Origin: Acinetobacter sp. ANC 7912
GTDB taxonomy: Bacteria; Pseudomonadota; Gammaproteobacteria; Pseudomonadales; Moraxellaceae
Reading direction: 5' to 3'
Assembly (NCBI RefSeq): GCF_039862785.1
Contig: NZ_CP156795.1
Span: 620,001 to 684,000 of the forward strand
DNA length: 64,000 nt
Shown: positions 17,533-26,318 of the stretch, piece after piece
Position numbering within the stretch: position 1 is the stretch's first letter
How the letters are laid out: every line of letters begins with the position of its first letter
Program-made: the position numbers and the translations under genes
The notes under the pieces: model-generated
The model's database searches: none
The model's input: only the letters and a program-made list of their open reading frames with translations
What the model was told of the DNA's origin: nothing

Positions 17533-18411
17533 TTAGTTTTTAGCGGCTTGCCAGAACGCTTCACCGGCCTGAATTGGATCACCCGTTTCAGCCAAGGTTT
17601 TGACCCAGACATCATATTGGGCAATGACTGGATGCTGGCTCGGATGGAAATCCTTCTTAAACCAGTCTGTATACTGTTTGCCCATGCGGGTCAGGGTACC
17701 TTTTTTGCCAAAGAACCATGGCAGACCACGGATATTCATTTGTAGCAGCTGGCGCAGATTAAATCCATCATGTTTCAACATGACATTGGCCCGGTAGATG
17801 GTAAAGCCGATCATCAAAGCACTGGTCCATGCCAGCGTGAATTTGCGCAGATTTTCCGGCACTTCACCCACCTGTTTCATCACATCGAAAGCCACATCAC
17901 GGTGTTCCATTTCCTCAATCGCATGCCAGGCAAACAGGGCACGTACATAAGGATGCGCGTCTTTCAAGGTGTCTTTATGGCCATAAAAGGTTTCTGCCAT
18001 TAGTGCTGTCATATGTTCAGCGGCTGCGGTCATGGCAATATTATATTGGGGTGAACGTTTTTCCAGTTCGAAGTTAAAAATCTTGTTTAAACGCCGAATA
18101 AACTGGTCAACTGGCATACCTTGCTGTTTCATGACCTGATTCATTTTTTCATGGGCGATGCCGTGTTGGGCTTCCTGACGGATAAAATCAGCCACACGAC
18201 GTTGCAGGTCTGGATCGGTAATCTTGTCACGAAACATACGCACGCTTTGAATAAAATAGCGTTCACCATCCGGGAAAGTCAGGCTGAGCGCATCAAACAT
18301 ACGGGTCAGGTATGGATCGCCGCCAAACCAGAAGCGGGGAATTTCATCAAGCTTAAAATCAAGATTGGTGCGAACCACCGGCTGTACAGAAGTTTTTAAT
18401 GGTGCATTCAT
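17533..18411 (-). CDS. predicted metal-dependent hydrolase (PF10118-like)
   Basis: A 292-residue protein. Helices with carboxylate/histidine pairs (FIRQEAQHGIAHE, AAAEHMTAL, WHAIEEMEHRDVAFD) suggest a ferritin-like di-iron centre, and the sequence matches the family annotated as 'predicted metal-dependent hydrolase'. The biochemical reaction is unknown. A mildly hydrophobic stretch, TLAWTSALMIGFTIYRA, may associate with the membrane. The AraC-type regulator gene starts 143 bases away on the opposite strand, a common sign of local control. Confidence 0.78.
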   Translation of the reverse strand: MNAPLKTSVQPVVRTNLDFKLDEIPRFWFGGDPYLTRMFDALSLTFPDGERYFIQSVRMFRDKITDPDLQRRVADFIRQEAQHGIAHEKMNQVMKQQGMPVDQFIRRLNKIFNFELEKRSPQYNIAMTAAAEHMTALMAETFYGHKDTLKDAHPYVRALFAWHAIEEMEHRDVAFDVMKQVGEVPENLRKFTLAWTSALMIGFTIYRANVMLKHDGFNLRQLLQMNIRGLPWFFGKKGTLTRMGKQYTDWFKKDFHPSQHPVIAQYDVWVKTLAETGDPIQAGEAFWQAAKN

Positions 18412-18554
18412 CTTTTTTCATTTTTGTTGATGTCGATGCTGACAGTATGTCCTGAGGGACGCGATTTGTTTTGACAGTTGTTGCCATTTTTTATACATTT
18501 TACGCCAAATGAAAATAAAACTTGTCAAATTGCAGCGGGCGGTCAGAAGCACAT

Positions 18555-19601
18555 ATGCAGGAAATAAAAATATCCAATGGCTATATCCAGCTCTGGGCCA
18601 CGCATTTACGTAGCCTGGGGATTGAGCCGCTACAGGCCGATTTTCTACATGATCTGCAAGTTCCACTCAGTAAGCTGATTGGCCAGCCTTTTGATGCTGA
18701 AGTCCCGCTAGAACTGCTAAATACCGTGATTGAACGAACCCAAGCCCATCTGCAGTGTCCGCAACTGATTTTTGAAATCGTCCAATCGATTCGCCCTGAG
18801 CATTTTGGGGTGCTGGGTTATATGGCCTCGAAAAGCAGCAGTGTTGCGGAAATGATTGACTATATCATGCGCTTTCAGCGTCTAGTGGTGGATGGTGGTG
18901 AATTTGTGCCACTGCAGTTGAAACAGCATGAACATAGCATTGAACTGTATTGGGCCTATATGCAGGACAAATATCAGCTGTTAAATGAACTGACTATGGC
19001 GGCGATGGTGCAACTGGGGCGTTATATCCTGCAAGATCACCCGCTCTTATTACGTTGTGTCCGTTTGGCACATGCGCCATTGATGGCGCAACTACATTAT
19101 CAGAAGTTCTTTGGGACAGAAGTACGTTTCTCTCAAGACTATTATGGTTTTGAACTGGACCTGCAGGATTTACAACTAAAATCCGAACAGGCGGATCCGA
19201 TGTTATTACAGCTACTGGTGCGCCAGGCCGAAGAAGCCATTGCTGCAAAACCTCCTACCGAATCCACTTTGCAGCAGGCGAGCAAGATTATTGCTGAGCA
19301 GCTACGGACTGAACACCGTGCAATTAAAATTGAACAGCTGGCGCAGCAGCTCCTGATGTCTTCCCGGAGTTTACAGCGGTATTTGAATGAAGAGGGCAGT
19401 TCCTTTAAAAAATTGCTGGAACAGGAACGGATTAAACGTTGTGAGATATTATTACAGCAAGGATTTAGCCTGACCGAAATTGCCCAACAGCTGGATTATT
19501 CTGATCAATCGGCATTAGCACGTGCTTATAAAGCGGCAACTGGGCAAACATTACTCCAAGCACGAAAACAACTGAAAATTGAAGAAGAAAAACCAAAATA
19601 A
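18555..19601 (+). CDS. AraC-family transcriptional regulator
   Basis: A 348-residue regulator with an N-terminal ligand-binding domain of the 'arabinose-binding-like' PF12625 type (about 20-205) and a C-terminal pair of HTH motifs (KIEQLAQQLLMSSRSLQRYL and SLTEIAQQLDYSDQSALARA). The effector is unknown. It is divergent from the metal-hydrolase gene and probably controls it. I use the ATG at 18555, because the frame upstream begins only at a TTG in the intergenic region. Confidence 0.85.
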   Translation: MQEIKISNGYIQLWATHLRSLGIEPLQADFLHDLQVPLSKLIGQPFDAEVPLELLNTVIERTQAHLQCPQLIFEIVQSIRPEHFGVLGYMASKSSSVAEMIDYIMRFQRLVVDGGEFVPLQLKQHEHSIELYWAYMQDKYQLLNELTMAAMVQLGRYILQDHPLLLRCVRLAHAPLMAQLHYQKFFGTEVRFSQDYYGFELDLQDLQLKSEQADPMLLQLLVRQAEEAIAAKPPTESTLQQASKIIAEQLRTEHRAIKIEQLAQQLLMSSRSLQRYLNEEGSSFKKLLEQERIKRCEILLQQGFSLTEIAQQLDYSDQSALARAYKAATGQTLLQARKQLKIEEEKPK

Positions 19602-19642
19602 AAAGCGACCCCTAAGGACCGCTGATTTTTTACTTTTACTGT

Positions 19643-20977
19643 TTAAGCATTAGCTTTTAATTTTGGAAATCTAAAGGCAATCGCGAGGATCGCAAAAATC
19701 GCCAGAATCCAGCAGTAATACACGCCGCCAATCAGCTCGACTGGAGACAGTTTGGCAATTGAGCAAGCTAGCAATAGCTGCGCTCCGTAGGGAATCAGGC
19801 CCTGCACTACACAGGAAAAAATATCCATCAATGCAGCAGAACGTTTCGGATCAACACCATATTCTTTGGCCACTTCACGCGCCATATCCCCAGACAGGAT
19901 GATCGCCACAGTATTATTCGCGACAAACAGGTTCGAGACAATCACCAGGAAGCTAATACCGATTTCACCGGCACGCTGACGGCCAACTTTAAATAGACGG
20001 GTCAGGGCATAGATGCGTTCAATCAACCAGCGCAAACCACCTTCACGTTGCATGATTGCCGATAAACCACCCAGGAACATCGACAGCAAAGCCACCTCAA
20101 ACATGCCGACAAAACCGTCGTAAATAGATGTATTGAGTTTCAGCAGATCAAAATCAGGAATAGCAAACAGGCCAAACAAACCGGACAGTAGTACGCCGAT
20201 GGTCAGTACCGCGAGTACATGCAGGCGGCTAAAAGCCAGGACAAAAACTGCGATATAAGGCAGCACTAACAGCCAATTAAAATCTTTATGTTCAATAGCA
20301 CCTGCTGAAGTGGTGTGCAGAATATAAATCAGTACGGTGATGATGGATGCGGGTACGGCAATCCAGACATTGACGCGGAATTTGTCTTTCAGTTGAACTT
20401 TCTGGCTACTGGTTGCAGCAATGGTGGTGTCCGAAATCATCGACAGGTTATCTCCGAACATGGCACCGCCAACGACTGCACCAATCGCATGAATCACCGC
20501 AATATCGGTCGCTTGGGCAAAGCCAAAGGCAATCGGTGCACAGGCCGCGATGGTACCCATCGAAGTTCCCATTGCCGTCGCAATAAATGCGGAAATGACA
20601 AACAGCATTGGCAATACGAACTGTGGTGAAATCACCGACAGGCCCATTTGCACGGTGGCATCGACACTGCCGATAGCACTGCTGACACTGGCAAAGGCAC
20701 CGGCTAACATAAACACCATGAACATCAGAATCAGGTTGGGGTGGCTGGCACCTTTTAGAAATTCTTCAATACTCTGGTTGAGTTTGCCGCGATACACTAA
20801 TGCAGCCAAGATAATCGCAGGCAGGGCGGCAACGGGTGCTTTCACCTGATAGAACGCGAACTCGGTTCCGATCATGGTGTGGTAAATCCCGCTACCTAAA
20901 AAGATGGTTAAAAATACAATAAGCGGCAACAGTGCAATGGCCCGTGCCTGCACTGTAGCTTCGGAATCAGTCTGCAT
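19643..20977 (-). CDS. NhaC-family Na+/H+ antiporter
   Basis: A 444-residue polytopic inner-membrane protein with roughly 11-12 hydrophobic segments. Family-like stretches include FIATAMGTSMGTIAACAPIA (about 130-150), GGAMFGDNLSMISDTTIAA and SNLFVANNTVAIILSG. These NhaC-type proteins exchange Na+ (some members exchange organic acids) for H+. The DNA is GC-richer than the IS nearby and looks native. It is transcribed alone and convergently with the AraC gene. Confidence 0.85.
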   Translation of the reverse strand: MQTDSEATVQARAIALLPLIVFLTIFLGSGIYHTMIGTEFAFYQVKAPVAALPAIILAALVYRGKLNQSIEEFLKGASHPNLILMFMVFMLAGAFASVSSAIGSVDATVQMGLSVISPQFVLPMLFVISAFIATAMGTSMGTIAACAPIAFGFAQATDIAVIHAIGAVVGGAMFGDNLSMISDTTIAATSSQKVQLKDKFRVNVWIAVPASIITVLIYILHTTSAGAIEHKDFNWLLVLPYIAVFVLAFSRLHVLAVLTIGVLLSGLFGLFAIPDFDLLKLNTSIYDGFVGMFEVALLSMFLGGLSAIMQREGGLRWLIERIYALTRLFKVGRQRAGEIGISFLVIVSNLFVANNTVAIILSGDMAREVAKEYGVDPKRSAALMDIFSCVVQGLIPYGAQLLLACSIAKLSPVELIGGVYYCWILAIFAILAIAFRFPKLKANA

Positions 20978-21342
20978 AGGAGATAGAAAAGTAAAAAAGT
21001 GCGAGTAGTATAAAGCAGGTTTTGCAATTTCAGAAAACTTTAAATCAATGCGCTAACACCCATAATTTTATTGAGTTTTTACCGATAAATATAAGTTTAT
21101 CTAAATATTCAACATTTTACAGAATCCGAAAATTAGTCATCTTTGATCATTGAGAAAAAAATCAAAATATTCGTAAATACTGTCTTTCGGGTTGTTCTGA
21201 AATCTTCGCGCAGGAAATGAAATGCAATACCGCATGCTGTGTACTGTTCAATGAACAAAAAATAGCGTTACAATGCGGAGTCTTGTATTTCTACATAGTC
21301 AACGCCTCAAGTTTGAAAACACGTTAAGGAAAGCTCAACCCT
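20978..21342. other. intergenic region upstream of trpA
   Basis: This 365-base region separates nhaC from trpA. It contains a perfect palindrome TGTTCA-A-TGAACA (21245-21257) followed by TTACAATG (21268-21275), which could be a -10 region; a similar TTACAATG lies upstream of trpF. AAGGAAAG before the trpA ATG is the ribosome-binding site. Confidence 0.45.
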
Positions 21343-22146
21343 ATGTCACGTTTAGCCACACGATTTGGACAACTTAAATCTCAACAGCGTAAAGCTTTAG
21401 TTTCTTATGTCATGGCTGGTGACCCGCATCCAGAGGTGACTGTACCTCTGTTACACCAAATGGTGGATGCCGGTGTCGATGTGATTGAGCTAGGCTTGCC
21501 ATTTTCAGATCCAATGGCGGATGGTCCCGTGATTGCACTTGCTGCGGAACGCGCACTTGCAGGTGGGACCAATACGCTGAATGCCCTGGAAATGGTGAAA
21601 GAGTTTCGCCAGAAAGATAGCGAAACTCCAGTGGTTCTCATGGGTTATTTAAACCCGGTTGAAGTGATTGGCTATGAAAAATTTGTCGCTTATGCCCATG
21701 AATGTGGGGTCGATGGCGTGCTTCTGGTGGATTTGCCACCTGAAGAAGCAGATAGTCTGAAAACCGTATTGCAAAAATATGACATGGATCAGATTTTCCT
21801 GCTGGCACCGACTTCGACTGATGAACGTATTCAGCATGTAGTGAAACAGGCCAGCGGCTTTATTTACTACGTATCGCTGAAAGGCGTGACTGGTGCAGCA
21901 ACTTTGGATGTGTCTGAAGCTGCAGCCCGCATTCAGAAGATTAAAGCGGTGACTGATGTTCCTGTAGGCGTTGGTTTTGGTATCAGCGATGCTGCATCTG
22001 CGAAAGCGATGGGTGTTGCTGCCGATGCAGTCATTGTAGGAAGTGCGTTTGTGAAGCAGTTTGCAGCGCTCGCGCCAGAACAAGCCGTTCAAGCAACGGT
22101 GAATAAAGTCAAGGAGCTTCGAGCAGCGCTCGATGAGTTAGTATGA
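21343..22146 (+). CDS. trpA: tryptophan synthase alpha subunit
   Basis: A 267-residue TIM-barrel enzyme that cleaves indole-3-glycerol phosphate to indole and pairs with TrpB. Catalytic Glu49 (VIELGLPFSDP) and Asp60 (ADGPVI) fall exactly at the positions known from the Salmonella enzyme, and GVGFGISDAASA forms the phosphate-binding loop. It heads an operon in which its stop overlaps the accD start (ATGA). trpA is separated from trpFB by 6.7 kb. Confidence 0.96.
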   Translation: MSRLATRFGQLKSQQRKALVSYVMAGDPHPEVTVPLLHQMVDAGVDVIELGLPFSDPMADGPVIALAAERALAGGTNTLNALEMVKEFRQKDSETPVVLMGYLNPVEVIGYEKFVAYAHECGVDGVLLVDLPPEEADSLKTVLQKYDMDQIFLLAPTSTDERIQHVVKQASGFIYYVSLKGVTGAATLDVSEAAARIQKIKAVTDVPVGVGFGISDAASAKAMGVAADAVIVGSAFVKQFAALAPEQAVQATVNKVKELRAALDELV

Positions 22147-23039
22147 GTCAACCAGTGAAATCAGGCAAAATTCTGAGCCCATCGACCCCATGGACGGAGC
22201 GTACCGTTCCCGGCATTCATGTACCCGATGAGCAAACCGCGCTTAAGGCCACTTTTACCGAACCGACCATTGAGTGTCCAGAATGTCATGCCTTGGTAAC
22301 ACGTACCGCGATGTCATTTAATGCCTATGTTTGTCCGCAGTGTGATGAACATCTGAAAATGAAGGCGCGTGACCGTCTGAACTGGTTCTTTGACCAGGTA
22401 CAGCATGAACTGGGCCAGGAATTCAAGGCTAAAGATCCGCTGAAATTTGTCGACAGCAAGCCTTACCCAGAGCGTATGGCAGAAGCGCAGAAGAAAACAG
22501 GTGAAACTGAAGCCCTAGTCGTGATGCAAGGTCTGCTCAAAGGCGTTCCGATGATTGCAACTGCATTTGAATTCGACTTTATGGGCGGTTCAATGGGCAC
22601 AGTGGTCGGTGACCGTTTCGTGCAAGCGGCTGAACGTGCCATCGAGTTGCAACAACCATTAATCTGTTTCGCAGCGTCTGGTGGAGCACGTATGCAGGAA
22701 GGCATGTTGTCTCTGATGCAGATGGCGCGTACTTCAGCAGCGATCCAGCGTCTGAAAGAAGCTGGCCTGCCATATATCGTAGTCTTAACCCATCCAGTCT
22801 ATGGCGGTGTGACTGCATCGCTGGCGATGCTGGGTGATGTGCATCTGGCTGAACCAAAGGCAATGATTGGCTTTGCAGGTAAACGCGTGATCGAACAGAC
22901 CGTACGTGAAAAACTGGATGAACCGTTCCAGCGTGCAGAATATTTGCTTGATCATGGCGTAATCGATCAGATCGTTCACCGTCATGCATTACGTGATACA
23001 GTCTATCGTATTGTCACCAAATTGATGAATTTGCCTTGA
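22143..23039 (+). CDS. accD: acetyl-CoA carboxylase carboxyltransferase beta subunit
   Basis: A 298-residue subunit that joins AccA to transfer the carboxyl group from biotin to acetyl-CoA, the committed step of fatty-acid synthesis. A zinc ribbon is formed by Cys45, Cys48, Cys64 and Cys67 (CPEC...CPQC). The crotonase-fold core shows MGGSMGTVVG, FAASGGARMQEG and VYGGVTASLAMLGD. It overlaps trpA by 4 bp and folC by 4 bp, so the three are translationally coupled. Confidence 0.96.
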   Translation: MSQPVKSGKILSPSTPWTERTVPGIHVPDEQTALKATFTEPTIECPECHALVTRTAMSFNAYVCPQCDEHLKMKARDRLNWFFDQVQHELGQEFKAKDPLKFVDSKPYPERMAEAQKKTGETEALVVMQGLLKGVPMIATAFEFDFMGGSMGTVVGDRFVQAAERAIELQQPLICFAASGGARMQEGMLSLMQMARTSAAIQRLKEAGLPYIVVLTHPVYGGVTASLAMLGDVHLAEPKAMIGFAGKRVIEQTVREKLDEPFQRAEYLLDHGVIDQIVHRHALRDTVYRIVTKLMNLP

Positions 23040-24325
23040 ACACAACAGCAGCACCTTTAGCAACAGATTCTTTGGATACATGGCTCGATTATTGGAGCCA
23101 TGTTCACGTTACAGGGATTGATTTAGGCTTGGAACGGGTCATTCCGGTGGCTGAAAAGCTCGGTGTGACCAATCCTGCAGCCAAAGTGCTGACGGTGGCT
23201 GGAACCAATGGTAAAGGTTCTACAACGACGACCTTGGCCGCGATTTTAAATGCGCAAGGCTTTAAGGTTGGACTCTATCAATCTCCACACGTGTACCGCT
23301 TTAATGAACGCGTCAAGCTATGTGGCATTGAAGTGGAAGATCAATTGCTGATAGATGCTTTTGTTGAAGTCGATCAGGCTCGCCGCGAATGTAGTTTGAG
23401 CCTGTCGTTCTTTGAGGCGACCACGCTGGCAGCCTTCGTGATTTTCAAAAATGAACATTGCGATGTCTGGGTGCTGGAAGTGGGCTTAGGTGGCCGTCTG
23501 GATGTGGTCAATGTGGTCAATCCAGATGTCGCGGTTATTACCAATATCGGTCTGGATCATACCGACTGGCTCGGTGACACCATCGAAAAAATTGCCTTTG
23601 AAAAAGCAGGCATTATCCGTCCGAATATTCCGGTGATTTTTGGCGGACAACAACAGATTCCTCAAGCGATTTTAGACAAGGCAGCTGAATGTCAGGCACA
23701 GCTGTACGCCTTAAATCGTGACTATTTTTATGAAGCCTTCGAAGATGGCAAGTCTTGGGCGTTTGCATCTTCCGGTACAACGCTAAAGCTGCCGACAGGT
23801 TCGCTGGCTCTGGATAACATTTCAACCGCTGTTGCGGCAGTTTTGCTCAGTGGGCTGGAAGTCAGCCAGGAAGCCATTGCTAAAGGTATTCAAATTGCTA
23901 AATTGCCTGGCCGTTTTGAAGTTCGCGAAATTGAAAATAAAACCGTGATTTTCGATGCAGGACATAACCCGCATGGGGTGGAATTCCTGCTGCGACAATT
24001 GCGCCAATATTTAAAACAACATTCACAAATTTCCGAAGTCGTTTGTGTTTTCTCAATGCTGGGCGATAAAGATATAAATTCTGTTGTCGGGTTATTGAAA
24101 GACACGGTAGAGTTGTGGAAAATTGCACCGTTATCCGTGCCACGTGCGGCAGAGTTATCAGTTTTGACTGAGGCACTGAACGGGCAATCGATAGAAATTT
24201 ACGACAATGTTAAATTCGCTTTTAGATCAGCACTGGATGAGATCAATAATAATCAGCTGATTTTGGTATGTGGCTCATTTCATACATTAGAAGCGGTATG
24301 GGAGTATTTGCAAGAATGTCAATGA
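23036..24325 (+). CDS. folC: bifunctional folylpolyglutamate/dihydrofolate synthase
   Basis: A 429-residue Mur-ligase-like enzyme that adds glutamate to dihydropteroate and folates. The ATP-binding loop VAGTNGKGSTTTTLA is near residues 54-68. Further motifs are GLYQSPHVYRFNERV, EVGLGGRLDVVN and TNIGLDHTDWLG, with FDAGHNPHG in the C-terminal domain. The start is a TTG at 23036 that overlaps the accD stop (TTGA), a rare start codon chosen because the coupling and family length both fit. Confidence 0.94.
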   Translation: MNTTAAPLATDSLDTWLDYWSHVHVTGIDLGLERVIPVAEKLGVTNPAAKVLTVAGTNGKGSTTTTLAAILNAQGFKVGLYQSPHVYRFNERVKLCGIEVEDQLLIDAFVEVDQARRECSLSLSFFEATTLAAFVIFKNEHCDVWVLEVGLGGRLDVVNVVNPDVAVITNIGLDHTDWLGDTIEKIAFEKAGIIRPNIPVIFGGQQQIPQAILDKAAECQAQLYALNRDYFYEAFEDGKSWAFASSGTTLKLPTGSLALDNISTAVAAVLLSGLEVSQEAIAKGIQIAKLPGRFEVREIENKTVIFDAGHNPHGVEFLLRQLRQYLKQHSQISEVVCVFSMLGDKDINSVVGLLKDTVELWKIAPLSVPRAAELSVLTEALNGQSIEIYDNVKFAFRSALDEINNNQLILVCGSFHTLEAVWEYLQECQ

Positions 24326-25323
24326 ATAACACGCAACGCTGGATGGGAGGCGTTGTTCTATTAGGAGGTGGTGTGTTATTGGCAGCATTACTTCTAAAAG
24401 GCAAAGCCGAACTGGACCATCACCGCGTAACTCCCCAAGAAGAGGTGGCTCAGGTCGAAAGCCGTGAGGTAACAACCCCAAGCTCTCTGACCGTTGATGT
24501 CGAAACTGAAAAACGTTTACTGGAACAGCAGCGCCGTGACCGTGAAAAAGCGGTGGCTGAACAGGAAGCGCGTGCCGCAGAATTCCTGGCGATGCAGCAA
24601 CAGGCAGAAGCCGATGCTGCACGCAAAGCCGCTGAAGAATATGCAGCACTCAATGCCCATCGTATGGCCCAGCAAAGTTCCGACAATATTCCGCCAGAAC
24701 TGGTGGAAGATGAACAGACTAAACAGAAACGTTTAGCTGAGGATAAAGCGGCGGCTCAAAAAAAGTTAGAACAGCAGAACCACACCCAGTCTAATCTGAC
24801 CCAGCAGCATGACGCTGCCAAGAAAGAAGCTGAACGTAAGGCTGCTGAAGAAAAACGCAAGGCTGAAGAACGCAAAGCAGCCGAGAAGAAAGAAGCCGAG
24901 CGCAAAGCTGCTGAAGAGAAACGTAAAGCAGAAGAGCGTAAAGCGGCTGAAAAGAAAGAAGCTGAACGCAAAGCTGCTGAGGAAAAACGTAAGGCCGAAG
25001 AAAAGCACAAGGCTGAAGAAGCCAAGAAAAAGGCTGAAGCTGAAAAAGCTCGTAAGTTATTGGAAGGTGAGAGCCATAAGCAGTGGATGGTACAGGTGGC
25101 ACTGGCAGCCAATGAAGCCAATGCCGATGCAATTGCTGCGAAACTGCGTGCCAAAGGCTACAAAGTCACCAAGAGTCCAACTTCGAAAGGGGTCCGTATC
25201 ATGGTTGGTCCATCTAAAGACCGTGAAGCTGCAGATACCTTACGTAAGAAAATCGCCTCTGATGCCAGTCTGAACATGAAATCGGCTTGGGTGAATGAGT
25301 GGGTGCCGCTGGATAAGCGCTAA
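24316..25323 (+). CDS. SPOR-domain membrane protein with Lys/Glu-rich repeats
   Basis: A 335-residue single-pass inner-membrane protein. A short cytoplasmic tail precedes a hydrophobic segment (MGGVVLLGGGVLLAALLL, about 11-28). A long charged Ala/Glu/Lys/Arg coiled region holds three 22-residue repeats (KAAEEKRKAEERKAAEKKEA type), and a C-terminal SPOR domain (from QWMVQVALAANEANA) would bind denuded septal peptidoglycan. The gene overlaps folC by 10 bp. I choose the ATG at 24316, which has GGAG 11 bases upstream; an ATG at 24322 is possible. The position after folC matches that of DedD-like genes, so a role in cell division is inferred. Confidence 0.85.
   Translation: MSMNNTQRWMGGVVLLGGGVLLAALLLKGKAELDHHRVTPQEEVAQVESREVTTPSSLTVDVETEKRLLEQQRRDREKAVAEQEARAAEFLAMQQQAEADAARKAAEEYAALNAHRMAQQSSDNIPPELVEDEQTKQKRLAEDKAAAQKKLEQQNHTQSNLTQQHDAAKKEAERKAAEEKRKAEERKAAEKKEAERKAAEEKRKAEERKAAEKKEAERKAAEEKRKAEEKHKAEEAKKKAEAEKARKLLEGESHKQWMVQVALAANEANADAIAAKLRAKGYKVTKSPTSKGVRIMVGPSKDREAADTLRKKIASDASLNMKSAWVNEWVPLDKR
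24820..25017 (+). repeat. three 66-bp tandem repeats inside the SPOR gene
   Basis: Units begin at 24820, 24886 and 24952, each with AAGAAAGAAGC(T/C)GA(A/G)CG. They encode 22-residue helical repeats and differ mostly at synonymous positions. Confidence 0.85.
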
Positions 25324-25928
25324 TGCTTTTCATTCCCTGAAAGATGTGTAGATGGATTCGAGAGTTGCTCCCGGATCCATTTTACATTTTCAGGGCTAAA
25401 TAAATTTTCAATATTGCGCCAGATGCTGTGAAAGCCATAGCCACCATGCTTCATTTCCCGTACTGCATCTTCTATTGCCCAGTTCTGGAAAATAATCCGG
25501 TACATCGCCACGCTGGCGCCAGTACGGTCTGAACCGTGATAACAGTGCAACAGCACTTTTTCATTGTTCTGTCGGGCCTGCTGAATTTCCTGCATGACTT
25601 TCAATAAATCTACCCGGTCGATCGCCCAGGTATGAATCGGTATATGTCGGAGTTTTAAATTTTCATTCGCAAGTATTTCGGAATCTTTGTCACGTGAACG
25701 CAGGTTAATCACCACAGCAATGTCATGCTGCTTTAATAAAGGCTTGAGTTCATGGCTAGGCTGTTCACTTCGATACAGTTCATCACTGATCTGATAGAAA
25801 TTATGTGCTGCATGTAAAGTCTGTCCCCAATGCTGTGGGCGTTGATGTTCAGGTAAAGCTGGTGTCGTCATACAGCCAGATAAGGCAAGAGTAGCTACAA
25901 GAAGCAGCGAATAATAATTTTTCATCAT
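25320..25928 (-). CDS. dual-specificity/tyrosine phosphatase-like lipoprotein
   Basis: A 202-residue protein with a lipoprotein signal (LALSGC, Cys19). The phosphatase domain has the complete CX5R loop HCYHGSDRTG (catalytic Cys129, Arg135) and a general-acid region near WAIDRVD. Homologues are annotated as dual-specificity or tyrosine phosphatases; the substrate is unknown, and as a lipoprotein it would act in the periplasm. Its stop codon overlaps that of the SPOR gene by 4 bp on the opposite strand, so the two genes are convergent. The start may be 25928 or the next Met at 25925. Confidence 0.82.
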   Translation of the reverse strand: MMKNYYSLLLVATLALSGCMTTPALPEHQRPQHWGQTLHAAHNFYQISDELYRSEQPSHELKPLLKQHDIAVVINLRSRDKDSEILANENLKLRHIPIHTWAIDRVDLLKVMQEIQQARQNNEKVLLHCYHGSDRTGASVAMYRIIFQNWAIEDAVREMKHGGYGFHSIWRNIENLFSPENVKWIREQLSNPSTHLSGNEKH

Positions 25929-26308
25929 GATCTAAATTTTAGTTTTGATGCTTATCTTAAACAGAAGCAAAATCTTAATAAAGAAAAAGCCTGTCCGAAG
26001 ACAGGCTTTGGGGAATGTTCGAAAACCCGGCTCGTAAATGGGGTTCAAACAAGACATGAAAATGATGGTTTATGAATGACGATCCTCATTTTCATGGTGG
26101 AGAGTGACTTACAGCTTTTTTAATAGACTTCTTGCGTTAGTCAAATTTTAAGCAGTCAAAAGCTATATTTAATGAGGTTTTAGCCAATTCAAAAATTAGA
26201 TAAAACTATACTTTCGCAAAAGGTCTAATATTTTAAAAGGATAGAATAGTGTCTCCTTTATAGACTACGCACTTCGTTTGCCTTGCGCAAAATTAAAAAG
26301 GAGTCCTT
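25929..26308. other. intergenic region with two hairpins
   Basis: This stretch of about 380 bases has a terminator-like stem at 25986-26009, an inverted repeat CATGAAAATGA / TCATTTTCATG (26055-26065 and 26086-26096) and the peroxiredoxin terminator at 26287-26318. I see no ORF. Because the hairpin at 25986 has its T-run on the minus strand, a short minus-strand transcript ending there is possible. Confidence 0.4.
25986..26009 (-). terminator. intrinsic terminator-like hairpin
   Basis: AAAGCCTGTC, loop CGAA and GACAGGCTTT, followed on the minus strand by TTCTTTATT. Confidence 0.75.
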
Positions 26309-26318
26309 TTAATTTTGC
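26287..26318 (-). terminator. terminator overlapping the peroxiredoxin stop codon
   Basis: GCAAAATTAAAA pairs with TTTTAATTTTGC around a GG/CC core. The first arm (minus strand) includes the last codons and stop of the peroxiredoxin gene. Confidence 0.65.

Noticed and set aside
17533..19601. Metal hydrolase plus AraC pair as part of a defence or biosynthetic island
   Set aside because: Only two genes, no partner enzymes, no integrase or toxin-antitoxin context; a simple regulator-target pair is sufficient.
24820..25017. Minisatellite or CRISPR-like repeat
   Set aside because: The units are in-frame codons of the SPOR protein linker.
24756..25154. Antisense ORFs rich in Ser/Ala/Phe opposite the SPOR gene
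   Set aside because: They are shadows of the Lys/Glu-rich repeat codons on the other strand.
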